In this document: positions 1 to 10,739 of the stretch, one piece after another
How the letters are laid out: the number at the start of each line of letters is the position of its first letter
How positions within the stretch are numbered: the first letter of the stretch is position 1
DNA from: Odobenus rosmarus divergens
Lineage: Eukaryota > Chordata > Mammalia > Carnivora > Odobenidae
Length of the DNA: 64,000 nt
Assembly: GCF_000321225.1 (NCBI RefSeq)
Contig: NW_004450483.1
Coordinates: 1,029,194-1,093,193, forward strand
Reading direction: 5' to 3'
Notes under the pieces: model-generated
Databases searched by the model: none
What the model saw: the letters and a program-made list of their open reading frames with translations, nothing else
What the model was told of the DNA's origin: nothing
Made by a program: the position numbers and the translations under genes

Positions 1-1119
1 GGGCCTGCTGGGGAAGCAACTGCCATGGTCACACTGTGGGTGGGGGTGGGGTCACACCTTGGGCAAGTGCATCACCTGCATACCCGGGGCCCAGGCGTCC
101 CAGGCCACATGCTCGAGCCCCTCCAGGCCTTCTCAGACCTCTTGCTCCCGACATATTACGGCTCGCTGTATGAATGGCAGGTTCGGGTTCCATGGGCCCT
201 GAAGCTTGTACAGTTTGGGAGGGGGCTCTGCAACGAATCCACCAGTAAATGTAAGGCCATGGACGCGGCCACACAAACAGGGCCCTAGAGCACAAGACTT
301 CACCGAGTGGGTCTACACTGGCCAGGACCCCAGGGGTCTGCCCCCGGACACTGGCCCACCCCAGACTGACCTCAGGGGCTTTCCAGAGCCCACCTCAGCT
401 GGGGCCAGCAGAGCCTTGCTCTTCCCTGCTTGCCGGCCAGACCTGACACACACAGGCCCCACGGAGAAAGGCCATTCTTGAGAAGGTGCTCCCTCTGCCC
501 TCCGGCTCGCCTGCATCCCTCCTCCACCCCACTCCTCCGCAGCCAGCTATAAACCCTCAGAAGACAAGCCCTGCCAGCCCCGCTCTGGTGAATGTTTCAA
601 ACCACAGGAAGGGACGTTCCTTCTGCTGAGATGAGATCTTGTGTGTCTTTGTAGCAGGATAGTGTCCTGGGGAGCTTTAGGGGGAGGCGTGGCTGTTTGA
701 TCGAGGCTTTGCCCCAGTTTGTTGTTCTGTGAGCCCCTCAGGTCACAGCATGCCCAGCAGGACACTGGGGAGAGCCTCCCATTACACTGCCCCGAGGAGT
801 GAGTGTGTTTTCTGCTGTAGAAATGCACAGACAGCGAGGCATCCTGGGTAACCTCCAGCCAGCCCCCAGGAAGGAGGAGCAGCCCCGAACACTCACTCAC
901 CCCTTTGCAAAGCATTATTGCCTCTGACCTTTTCCCTCCCTTCTCCTCCCGGCTTGCCACTAAGCAGTTTGTTTGATCTGCAAGGGCGCCTTCTTTGCAA
1001 TCTACAATTTAAATGAAGCGCAATGTCTGAAAACCAGGAGCGGAGAGGGAATCAAGTTTGAGCAATTACTGTGCGCAGGTACGATTTTGCTTTGTGTCTG
1101 GACAAAGGGAACGTGTTGT
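1..1119. other. unassigned GC-rich sequence, no gene seen
   Basis: I recognise no gene or repeat here. The sequence is GC-rich at first and becomes more balanced after about base 960. Open frames on both strands are short and have no recognisable domains. It looks single-copy. Confidence 0.6.
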
Positions 1120-1295
1120 AAGGAGCAACAGCTTTGGAGCTAGGTGGAGCTTGCATGGATCCTGGCGAGGCTCGCCTCACCTTCCTCATCTGTAGAATGG
1201 GGATAACAGCGCTACAGAGACTTACGCTGAGGGACAGAGGTAACAGACACAAAGAGTCTGAAACAGCAAGGACCCAATAAACGTTGGCTGTTCTT
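1120..1295 (+). repeat. MIR SINE (ancient tRNA-derived)
   Basis: The order of blocks matches the MIR consensus: an 'agctttggagctagg' start, the conserved 'cttcctcatctgtagaatgg' core near 1181-1200, and an end like 'caataaacgttggctgtt'. It is diverged and carries no target duplication. MIR copies predate the split of placental mammals. Confidence 0.7.
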
Positions 1296-1766
1296 TTTAC
1301 AAGCTTCCGTACGCTTCATTGCATGAGTCATAGCTTCACTTCACAATGCTTCTTGGTGATCGTCCCATGTCGGAACGAATAGATCTAATTCACTTTTAAC
1401 TGCTGCATGCTATTCCTCAAAGTGGAAATGCCATAGTTTGCTTAACCATTTCTGGATTTTCAGGTTGTTTCCAATTTTTTGTTGTTACCAACAACACTGT
1501 AAGGGACCTTTCCACGCATGTCCCCCGGGGCACGTGTGCAACTGTTCTTCCCAGCTAGATCCTGAGAAGGGAAACTGCTGGATCAAGGGGTTCTAGTTTT
1601 TATTACACGCTGTCAAATGGCCTCTGGAAGGACCGAGCAGCTGACACTCCACCGCAATCCAGGAGAAGGTCCACTTCTACTCATCCTGCTCTTCATTAAA
1701 CTTTTAAGTCTTTGCCAATTTGATGACTACTCCGTAAACACTAGAAAGGTTGAGGGGCTTTTTTCT

Positions 1767-1951
1767 TTTCCTTTTTAAAATTAATTTATTTATTTGAGAG
1801 AGAGAGTGGAGGGAGGGGGAGAGAATCTCCAGCAGACTCCCCACTGAGCGCAGAGCCCGACGTGGGGCTTGATCCCAGGACCCTGAGATCATGACCTGAG
1901 ACGAAATCAAGGGTCGGACGCTTAACGGACTGAGCCACCCAGGTGCGCCCC
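1767..1951 (-). mobile_element. Can-SINE (tRNA-Lys-derived), minus strand
   Basis: Reading the plus strand, it starts with the reversed A-rich tail (tttttaaaattaatttattt), passes the GA-rich segment, and ends in the reversed tRNA-like head (tgagccacccaggtgcgccc). It is flanked by a perfect 15-bp target duplication, gaggggcttttttct, at 1752-1766 and 1952-1966. The head carries RNA polymerase III A- and B-box-like blocks, as in all members of the family. It lies inside the L1M relic. Confidence 0.95.
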
Positions 1952-2641
1952 GAGGGGCTTTTTTCTCCTATTTAAACTACATTTCCTTAGGTTTATCTTC
2001 TATTAATTAGCTGTTCCCGTATCTTATCTACTTTTTTTTTTAACGGGGCAGTCTTTTTCTTTGTTTCATCAAGGTTTCTGTCCTCCCATTGTGTTACAGA
2101 CATGGGACACACTTTCTCCCAGTCTGTTACCTGTCTGAACTTTGTTTACGGCATCTTTTTCATACAGAAGTTTACAATTTTACCGACGGCCACAGTCTAC
2201 TTTGGGATGTATCAAAAATCGGGGGCAACAGGGACTGAGAGAGGCACGGACAGATCGGGACAGGGATTGGGGGATGTTAATGACAGAATCAGGAGCCGGG
2301 AATCTCCATGTGAAATGTCTTCGGCTCTGTTCAACATTTGAAACTTTTCAGAACAAAAAGGTCAGAAGAAAAGTATGCAATTCTGGTATAGCTGAATATG
2401 TGTCCATCTGTTCCTGTGTGGCTTTCACACCGTGTCTTGCTTAGGAATTCCCGTGGTAACCAAAGGGCTGGGGTGAATGAAGGAGCGCCCCTTGCCTAAG
2501 TTGGATTAAAAAAAAAATCAGCTTTTGAATCCATTTTCAACCTACTTTTATAAAGCATATGAAGTATGGGTTTAAATGTTTTCTCTCTATAACATATTAT
2601 CTTAATACTGCCTGTAGGACAGTTAAAAACAAACTAAATTT

Positions 2642-2864
2642 GGGGTGCCTAGGTGGCTCCTACGGTTGAGCGGCTGACTCTTGGTTTCGGCTCAGGTCAT
2701 GATCTCAGGGTTGTGGGATCGAGTCCCGTGTCAGGCTCCGAGCTCAGGGCTCAGCGTGGGGTCTGCTTGAGATTCTTCCCCCTCCCCTCCCCCTCTACTC
2801 CTCCCCCAACCCAGTGCGTGCTCTCTCTCTCAGACAAATAAATAAAACCTTAATAAAAAAAACA
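2642..2864 (+). mobile_element. Can-SINE, plus strand
   Basis: It runs from the head (ggggtgcctaggtggctc), through a 'ggatcgagtcccgtgtcagg' middle and a CT-rich segment, to an AAATAAATAAAACC tail. The target duplication is aaactaaatt at 2631-2640 and 2865-2874. Several substitutions from the younger consensus (for example 'tcctacggttgagcggctg') suggest an older copy. It sits inside the L1M relic. Confidence 0.93.
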
Positions 2865-3115
2865 AAACTAAATTCCCAGTTGTACTTTTATCTATTTCTG
2901 ACCCAATGCTCTGCTGTAATCACTCCAGCTTTATAACATGGTTTAACGGCTGGTAGGGCAGGCCTTCTACCCTCACCCCCGATTACTGTCTTCTTCCGCA
3001 AAGCAATCGTGGCTCTTTGCAGTTAAGTTCTCCTCCATGTGAATTTTACAATCAGCTCGGAGAATGCCATTAGAATCCTCTTGGGATGTGGATCGTGACT
3101 GATGGCACGGAACTG

Positions 3116-3721
3116 GGAGGTAATATCCCACGTAGGGTTGTGAGGAAAGGAAAGACAGTGTCTGAAGAGGGCCTGAGCCATAGCTAGCGGTCAGTAAGCA
3201 GGAGCTATTATTACTGTAGTTGTTGCTACAAGTAGTGGGGCATCCACCCGGGACCTGCTGCCTCCATCCCATCTCTTCTGGTCCAAGGAAACATTCTCTC
3301 TTGAAAACGGTTTTCAAAGTGCTTCCAAGTGCATCCCCTTTTCTGCGTGGGCCATGTCCCCACAAAAGGAACTTTGGTCCCTTAGCTCCTTCCCCATATA
3401 CCCTCCCTACGAGCAGGCAGCACCGGGCCCTTCTCACACCCAGAGCTCGAGTCCCCAGGCCAAGATGTCCAGCCTGAGGTCGTTCCTCAAGCCTTCCCTC
3501 CAGATTCGGTCCACTTTTCCAGGCTCCTGAGTCCACCCTGGGCCTGTCAGGGAGAGATACTGACTCTGCTTCTACCCTGCTCACACGCCGTACACTGACG
3601 GGTATGGCTCCTGCCTGTGCCCAGGTCCCAGCTTCGGAGGGGAGCCTGCGCGCACCAAGTTAAGCCACCACGCCAGGCACAGTCACCACCAGCAGCCTGC
3701 CTGTTGCCAGTTACACCAAGT
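3116..3721. other. unassigned sequence, no gene seen
   Basis: No gene or repeat is recognised. A 203-codon minus-strand frame ends in this region, but part of it translates the L1M relic and the rest shows no domain, so I do not call it. Confidence 0.55.
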
Positions 3722-3865
3722 CTCATAGTACCCACTATGGCAGGTCCCACCTCCCCACTGTAGGGAGGAGGAAACAGGCCCTGAGAGTGGAGGGAGCATC
3801 AGGACAAAGCGGAGAAGCTGGGACCTGAACCCAGGTCAGCCTGACCCCCCTGAGCCCCATGCCTC
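3722..3865 (-). repeat. MIR SINE, minus strand
   Basis: The reversed MIR core is visible as 'ggaggaaacaggccctgaga', followed by 'gaagctgggacctgaaccca'. No target duplication is left. Confidence 0.65.
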
Positions 3866-4344
3866 CTCGTGATGACCGGCCTTGGGGCCAAGAGCCCCGG
3901 CAATGACAAATATCTCCAAGAAAGTCACCTCCAGGGCAGACCCCGCACAGGAGCCGCAGGCTCCCGAGCACCAAACCCCCAGGCCCTAGCTGGGGTGTCT
4001 CCTAGCACCTCTCGCTCCTCTTTCTTCTTTGCAAAGACAGCTGCTGCCACAGCGTGTGGCTGTTGACCAGCTAGTCAGCACGCCGCCGAGGAGTCTTTCC
4101 GAGCTGCCTGCATCCTCCCGAGCAGAGAGATACCTCATTAGCGTGCTATATTTCAGCCTCGAGAAAACAATGCATGCCAAGAGACCATAAACAACAAGCA
4201 CAATGCTACAGGTCATGGATGATAGATGCCACCCGCAGACGTTCAACGTGGGCCCTGCTTACACAGACAGGAGTGAGGCCTGCTTCCGGGCACATCCGTC
4301 TTTCCCCAAACGCTGACGCAGGAAGAAGCCGGCTCAGCCTGGGC
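3866..4344. other. unassigned; AT-richer islet at 4130-4235
   Basis: No gene is seen. Within GC-rich DNA, 4130-4235 is a short AT-richer islet with 'cattagcg', 'aacaatgcatgcc' and the forkhead-like 'ccataaacaac'. Its makeup resembles conserved non-coding elements, but I cannot test conservation. Confidence 0.4.
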
Positions 4345-4400
4345 TACACACACACACACACACACGCACGCACGCGCGCGCGCGCACACATGCACATACG
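4345..4400. repeat. (CA)n(CG)n alternating pyrimidine-purine tract
   Basis: All 56 bases alternate pyrimidine and purine without a break: a CA run, then CACG and CGCG steps, then CA and TG/TA steps. CG-rich alternating tracts of this length are classic left-handed (Z-DNA) formers. Both strands give only meaningless short frames here. Confidence 0.95.
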
Positions 4401-5233
4401 AGGGTGGGGGGCCCAGCTCCCAGCCCCCCGTCATTAGCCCTTTCCCCTGACGGGTGAGCTATACCCTCTGGTGACTTTCAATATTTTCAAACTCTCACTA
4501 TTTCTACTCCAGCTACTGGTTCTTTCGTTTATTATTATAACTTTTTTTTTTCTCCTTGCTACAGGTCCAGGAATTTTTCTCTTTGAAAAATAAAGTTTCA
4601 AAACGCCCCAGCCAGTTTCTGAAAAGAGCTGGTGAGCCAGTTGAGAAACGAGGCCAAAGAAGCCAAGGCAAATGGGCCGTTGCACAGACCCACGGAGCTG
4701 CACAAGCTGGGCTCTGTTGGCTTGAGGGGCGGTTCTGGGAAGGAGGCACTGAGGGTTGGACACAGTTACTCTAGCCCCCAGGGTGCCAGTAGGGATGGCG
4801 GCCCGCAACCTGGAGCCCTCTGGAGTGGGGACACGCAGGAGCGGGGTGCTTCCCTCGTGGTCGGGGTCTGCAGGCAGTGGGCCGCAGGGTGGGTTAGGCC
4901 AATCCTCGGGGAAACAGCCCCTTCTTCTTTGGAGCAACCTCGGGACAAAGAGGTCTGTGTGACCTGGGCAAGGTGCTGGGGCAGCCGAGGACCCCGGGCA
5001 GGCTACCCAAAGGTGCCTGTGGGGAGGTATGAAAATGCTCTCAGTGACCACCCAGCCTGCAAACAGGTTGTGCATCTCGTGTTACAGTGAGGCGGAGGGA
5101 GATGCACTGGTTGGTACAGCCTCTCTGGGCGGGAGTCTGGTCAGATGAGGGGCCCAGGGAGCCTGGACCCTGGAGGGATGTTCACAGCCCAGCCTCAGGC
5201 AGAAATGTCAAAAAACACCCTGTAGGCATTAAA
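4401..5233. other. unassigned GC-rich sequence with a strong splice acceptor
   Basis: Two overlapping open frames (a 213-codon minus frame and a 152-codon plus frame) occupy this region without any recognisable domain, as expected by chance in GC-rich DNA. The one notable signal is a near-ideal 3' splice site: a branch-like 'ttataac' at about 4535, ten or more T residues, then 'ctccttgctacag' ending at 4564. Confidence 0.5.
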
Positions 5234-5890
5234 GAGGGGACCAAAGTGTAATCTGGGGACCCCCGAAGATCCCCAAGACCCTTTCAGGAGGTCCACAAAG
5301 TCAAAACTATCTTTATACTAAGATGTTATTTGGATGGTGGGGCTACCAGGGAACAGAACAAATGCAGAAAAGATGAATGTTTCTTTCCCTAGGCCAGACA
5401 GTAAAGAGGTGTTTAAAACTAAGACACAATGACATTCTTATAATGCTTTTGTTGTTGGGGAAAATATTTTTCATAATGTGCTATGTGTTATTTTCAGTAA
5501 TGTGAAATGGGTTTATTACTATTATTCTCAAATTGACTTTACATATCATTTAAATTTCTCAGTTTTAATTTCTAAATACCAATAAATCAATATCAAGAGA
5601 TATAAATTCCCTGCTCCCCAGGAAAGCTCTTGGAGATGTCAATAATTTTTTTTTAAAAGATTTTATTTATTTATTTTATAGAGGCGGGGAGGGGCAGAGG
5701 AAGAGGGAGAGAGAGTCTTAAGCAGACACTGCACTGAGTACGGAGCCCAACGTGGGGCTCGACCCCATGACCCTGAGCTCGTGACCAGAGCCCAAACCCA
5801 ACCAACTGTGCCACCCAGGAGCCCCTGAAGTTTTCCATAATTTTTAAGAGTGTATAGAGGTCCCAAGACCAAGGGATTTGAGAATGGTAG
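5234..5890 (+). mobile_element. hAT-type DNA transposon relic (copy 1), split by a SINE
   Basis: The left end reads 'ccaaagtgtaatctgggga' then 'tcaaaactatctttatacta'. The middle has 'gggtttattactattatt' and 'tctcagttttaatttctaaa'. The right end reads 'tttttaagagtgtataga' then 'gggatttgagaatggt'. These match a known mammalian non-autonomous hAT (Charlie/MER-type) family whose ends carry short inverted repeats; I am not sure of its formal name. A SINE interrupts the 3' part. A second, longer copy lies at 58868-59500. Confidence 0.7.
5651..5826 (-). mobile_element. Can-SINE, minus strand, inside the hAT relic
   Basis: The reversed A-rich tail (ttttaaaagattttatttat) and the reversed head (gccacccaggagcccc) are clear. 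The duplicated target is roughly 'aataattttt', at 5641-5650 and, diverged, at 5836-5845, with about 10 extra bases beside the head. The insertion splits a hAT element, so the SINE is the younger of the two. Confidence 0.9.
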
Positions 5891-6159
5891 TTATACAAGA
5901 ACTTCAATGACAAGAGGTCTTAAGTGGGCAGGATGCATTGGTCTGCAGTAACAAATAGAATCTCATTCTGTAAAAAAGGACATGGGCCTTTGTATAGAAC
6001 ATACGGACACAGAAGACAGTGAGCAACTTTCTCTGGGTGGTACTTCTTGTCTGTCATTCACCTATGTTACTACTGCAATCAGAAGGAGTGCAGTATTAAT
6101 GTTTCAAGTTTAGTCTATCATGTTCTGAAAAGCCCACAGAGTAGTCACTGAACAAGTAA

Positions 6160-6360
6160 CATTTCTAAGCCCTTCTTATGGGCTAGGCACTGGGCTGCAC
6201 GTTTCAGGGATGCAGGTTTATTTCACCCCAGCGATAGCTGTGAATTATCAGCCTCATTTTACAGAAGAGAAACTGAAGGTCAGAGCAAGGCTCAGCATCT
6301 TGTCCACGGTCATGCAGATAGCAGATGACGCGAAACCAAGACTCCAATCTGGGCTGGTCG
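6160..6360 (-). repeat. MIR SINE, minus strand, near full length
   Basis: It contains 'atgggctaggcactgggct', 'cctcattttacagaagagaa' and 'ccaagactccaatctgggct', in the order of the reversed MIR consensus. Confidence 0.8.
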
Positions 6361-8444
6361 GCCACCAGAAGCCCGTGCTCCTGACCACTGGCCTAGGGGG
6401 ACGGCCTTCCCTGCAGGTCCTCCAGCCTCAGGGAATGGCTGTGTGCCAGGGCCTGCGCCCGCTGTTCCTTGGCACTGATAGCACATGGCCTGCTCACCCT
6501 GCCATGTGCACTTCACCTCTGGCTGGCAAGGACCCAACTCTCTTACCTGCATCCTGCACCCCTATGCCCACCCCTGGACCGAGCAGGTGACTAATGGACA
6601 GGACCAAGCAGTCATAGCACCCCAGCAGGGGGTCTATCAGGGTGCATGGCCCCTAGGGGAGTCTGACTCCAGCCACCACTCTCTTTCGGGGGGAAAGAGA
6701 TCACCCCAGATCAGAACGCAGCCATTGTTCCAGATGCAAGGTCATGGCTGAGGCATTACTCTAGGCACAGGTCCCCAACCTCACTTCCGTGACCACAGCT
6801 ATGGGCTGGGAGGAGGTCATGGGGGCGGGTATCACAGCTTCAGGTCAGGTGTATTACCACCTCCTCCGGCCTGCCGACCCCAGCAGTCAAGTCTACCCAC
6901 TGATGACCACCTGCCACAATGACAAACTGTGCTTCCCTTCCTGCCTGCACAGGAGCTCCCTGTCTCCTCTGCGTCTGGCACTGGGCAATGCTGTCTCCCT
7001 GAGCTCACCCTGGAAGCTGATTCCTGAACTGGTGTGCTTGCTGTGGGAGTTGAGAAACATAATAAATGGGCCCAGCTCCATGTGCAGCACCTAATTTGCA
7101 ATAATATTGAAGTCTCCAACAATAACTCATTTACTCTTATAATAAATATATAAAAAAAGACAAATTGCTACATTGAACATGCATTTTCTTCACTGCAAGT
7201 AGCTGCTACCCCAGGGAGAAAGCCCCGTGCTGCTAACTAATAGTAAATCCTTTGGAAAATCATGTGTCATAATGATGGACAACCAGGGAAGGGGTATTAA
7301 ATAGATTTAGAGGTTAGCTACTCTAACAAGAACAAAAGACGTCCTTTGCAAACCTGCACCTATAAGAGCACATATCAGCCCCTGATTAGCACTCACCTTC
7401 TGATAGCCCAGGTGCAGAGAAGGAAAGAAAAGTTTCTGTCCTGGGCGGCTGTGGCTGGCTGGGTGCAGAATGGTACTGGGGAGAAGGAGCATGGGGGAGG
7501 CCTGGGCATGTGCGGGCTCCAGGAGCCGGGCTCTCCAGCTCTGGAAGGATCCCTGGAGTGAAAGCCTCACGTCCCCTTCCAAGGAGCCAGCCCATGCTGT
7601 GTGTCCAGGGAGCAAAGGCCTAGGGAGTGCCCATCGTGCCCAGCTCAGCTCAGACTTGGGATATGCAGGGGGACTCTACCTTTGAGAAGAAAGCCATGAC
7701 CTTGGAATAAGAAAGGCTCTGACGGGGAGCCCTGGGAGCACCGACCAGCCTTGGCTGTGGATGCCAGGGTCGGCTTCCCATAGGAGCTGTCACCTGAGTT
7801 AGTGGTGAAGCCCAGGGGCCAGGGCCTGAAGGAAAGAACTAAGGGCTAAGGAAAGAGCTGCCTTGTTCTCCTGTTAGCTTGTGACTGATACGGCTACGAG
7901 TCCTTCTTTCCAATCTGTTTCTCCAAGTTCCTTGGGGAAGGATTTGCCTTCTCAATTCGGGAATCCTAATCTCAAGGACGGGGTTGACAGCTGTGTCCCA
8001 AATCCTGAGCAGCCCCTTCCTGCTATCTGTCAGACTCTGTAGGAGTCTCTGGTGTGACAGTGGAGGGAAGTGATCATCAAGTGGATTGTATGGCTTGTGG
8101 AAAATCACACTCTAGAGATGGCGGAGGCCACAGTCCCACGCTGGCTGTGGGGCTCCGGGAGCTGGGGATGGCTCTCTGGCAGGAACGGGGTCTAGAGCAG
8201 GCACGTGGCATACTGCTTGGAGGAGTCAAGGTAAGCGGGTCATCTCAGCAGCACCCGGGGCGGGGCAGAGCTGTGCAGGGCTGCCGACCTTCACCCGACC
8301 CTCCGGTGATAACCTAGCACTAAGCTGACAGAGGGGTGAGTCAGAGTCACCTGTGAAGGTCAAGTTCTGGTGGACGTCGTTGCGAATCTCCCGGTGCCCA
8401 GGGTCCCACTCCGATCCCGCGGGACCCAAACCCAGCTGCTCCCT
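6361..8444. other. unassigned; AT-richer islet at about 7040-7300
   Basis: No gene is seen. Short frames on both strands show no domain. Around 7040-7300 the base composition falls to AT-rich (caataatattgaag, cataatgatgg), with a look similar to a conserved non-coding element. A donor-like 'caaggtaagc' lies at about 8230 without a convincing partner acceptor. Confidence 0.5.
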
Positions 8445-8500
8445 CTTACAGAACTCAGTTTCCTTGCCTGTAGAATGGGGGAGTAGCCTAGACACTACAC
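8445..8500 (+). repeat. MIR fragment (core only)
   Basis: 'actcagtttccttgcctgta' followed by 'gaatgggggagta' matches the MIR core. The flanks are too diverged to extend it. Confidence 0.5.
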
Positions 8501-9519
8501 ACCATCCCTGGAGTCTTCATCATTCATGCGTTCTTTCACTCAACGAATACAAGTAATCTACAGCTCTAAAATCACTCTTCAGGACGGAGGCCACTACCAG
8601 GCAAACAGTGCTGCAAACCTCGAGCTTTCCTTAAAGCAGGAATCTCTCCAGCACCAGCTAATACTTGTTGCTTTTGCAATCCAATCCCAGCTGACACACC
8701 CAGGTGCCACTGACACTTTTGATAGACTTTGCTATAAAACACAGTATTAGTTATTATTAGCCCAACATACTTACACATTTTAGGATTTGGAAAATTTTCC
8801 AAAACCTTAGAAGGAGAACCAAAATCTTAAACCAAGCGGAGAGAGCCATGGGGCCAGGTGGCGGTGGTGGGGGGAGGGGGGTTGTCCTTTGACCTCTGGG
8901 AATAGGCTTGCTTGCGTTTCCTTCCTTCTTTAGCTGCTCCATTCCTCTGACTTCAAAATACAAATTCAGATTTGATTTCACGGTGCTTTATGCTTTTGGG
9001 ATTGCCAAATTGTTCCTTCGCTGGTTTCCAGCATCTCACTTCTGGAAACCTTTCTACGGTTTAAGCAACACTGGTTGGTGATTGATGACTGTTTCGGGAG
9101 TGCTATCAGTTTACTATTTTAACCAATATATCATAAATCAGGAAGAGGAATGCTAGGTCCAAATGGAGAGTGTAGCTTTCACTCATTACCTGGGAGGATT
9201 ATAGCCATTTCATAAAATCCATTATCTAGGGAAAGGATCCTATTGGCGGGGGCCAGCAAAATTCATTTCATGCTTCAAAAGTTTGTGATGTTGCTGGCTA
9301 GAAAAAAAACCCTAAATTGTTTGGAAGGTGGGGATCATGATTTGTTTAAAAACCACAAATGGCCAAGACTGAGCTGTGTCCATTATACCGAATGGCACTT
9401 TGTACTCAAATGCTGGGGCAGCGTGGGTCCCAGGGCCCAGCCCCCTGACCACAGCCCTCCCCAGGTCTCTCCAAGGGCCTGACCGAAGAGGAAGCACTTC
9501 TCCCACCCTCCCCCCTCTC
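8501..9519. other. unassigned sequence with a G-rich run
   Basis: No gene is seen. At 8850-8881 is a G-rich run with two six-G tracts that could form a G-quadruplex. The stretch 8985-9300 is AT-richer and may hold an old repeat that I cannot name. Confidence 0.45.
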
Positions 9520-9840
9520 CAATATGGGCCACTGTCATCTCTACCAGGCCCTGTCATGGTCCCCCTCCATGGCCTTCTGCCTTGTCCCTCCAGTCCTCTC
9601 TCAACAAGGCAGCTAGAGGGGTGTTCCTACGCTACCACCTGGTCACGTCCTTCCTGTTGCTCTGAGGATCGGTCCCCCAACCTCATGGCCTACGACGTGC
9701 CGACATGCCATCTCCTCTCCCTTCTTATCTCGGCCTCTCTCCCTGCCGCTCACTAGTCCCAGGATCCTGACTTCTCCTCCCCCCACCCCCAGAGGATGCC
9801 CACATGCTGCTTCCTCGGTGGGGAATGGCTTCCTTTCTAG
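9520..9840 (+). repeat. probable L2 LINE 3' fragment
   Basis: The run of blocks resembles the L2 3' region: a 'caaggcagctagaggggtgt' start, 'cacctggtcacgtccttcct', 'cctcatggcctacgac' and 'atgcccacatgctgcttcct'. It is heavily diverged, so the call is tentative. Confidence 0.4.
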
Positions 9841-10739
9841 AATCCAGGGAAGGGCAACAGCTGTTGTTTCCCTTCAACCCCACTACCTGAGGGTTTGCCG
9901 CCATTTCTCCTTAAGCACAGTGGCTCTCTGATTTGATCTGTGGTCGCTGTCCCGGGTTCCCCCTGAGGCAGCCACCAGGAAGGCCTCGCCACCTTACCTG
10001 ACTTTGTTTCCAACTGGCAAAAGGAAAACACAAATGTCCCAGGAACCAGCCCCAACAAGGACCGGGGTTGAGGGGGGCCTCCGTCCCTGACTGTCCTTCC
10101 CCTGAGAGTATGAGTTTGTCTTGCCTTAGGGACAGTACCACCCCCACTGGAACAAGTCCCCCCACTTTTAGAACCCCTGAGGTCCTCCTCCCTGGGGCCC
10201 TGAAGGCCGGGCCAGGTAAGGGCTTTTGGGAAGCCCAAAGAATGAAGATGCTACAGGATGTTAAAAAAAAGGAGGAGGGGGAGGGAGTTATGATAAAAAA
10301 AAAAGTGTCTTCCAGATTTTGCCAAGTCTCTAGACCATTCTTTTTGAATATGACTGTTTCCTTCTCTCCTACACTCAACTTTCCCCAAATTCATTCCTCA
10401 TGCGAAAACAGCATCTTCCCCAGGGAAGCTCAGTTTTAACACACACGGGTTTCTCAGAGCTGAGGCTCCGCAGACAATAAAGATTCTTGTCTGCGAGTCC
10501 TCCCGGCTGCTAAGACCACCGGGAATTGAAGTGGTGAAGACTGAGCTCTCAGAAGCTCGGCTTTGCCACATCTCAGAAGAAACTCCCAGTTCAAAGTTCT
10601 GGCTGGCACCCCAAGCGTCTGCCAGGAGCACAGAGCCAGGGAAAGAAATGCTGGGGCTGATGATGTGAATTCTCCCACCACCCTACCCGCGACCTCGTCC
10701 ATCCCCATCTGGCAGCTGGAGTCACTTAACTTTCCTCCC
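9841..10739. other. unassigned sequence upstream of the CpG-rich stretch
   Basis: No gene is seen. Frames on both strands of up to 155 codons have no recognised domain. A donor-like 'ccaggtaagg' lies at about 10212. No repeat is recognised. Confidence 0.5.

Larger units (their letters stand above)
1312..3115 (-). mobile_element. L1M relic, ORF2 region, split by two SINEs
   Basis: Read on the minus strand, this matches an old mammalian L1 (L1M group) ORF2 coding region, now wholly degraded. Recognisable blocks on the plus strand include 'ggttgtttccaa' near 1465, 'tttctcccagtctgtta' near 2114, and 'ccagctttataacatgg' near 2925. Two younger Can-SINEs interrupt it at 1767-1951 and 2642-2864. About 2210-2480 does not clearly match L1 and may be a separate insertion. 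No ORF survives. Confidence 0.7.

Noticed and set aside
540..560. TATA-like 'ctataaa' as a promoter
   Set aside because: No CpG enrichment, initiator or transcript evidence around it; a single TATA-like word is not enough.
2973..3584. 203-codon minus-strand open frame
   Set aside because: Part of it translates an L1M relic and the rest shows no domain; chance frames of this size are common here.
4434..5090. Overlapping 213-codon minus and 152-codon plus frames
   Set aside because: Both strands open over the same GC-rich DNA, no domain, and no codon pattern that favours either strand.
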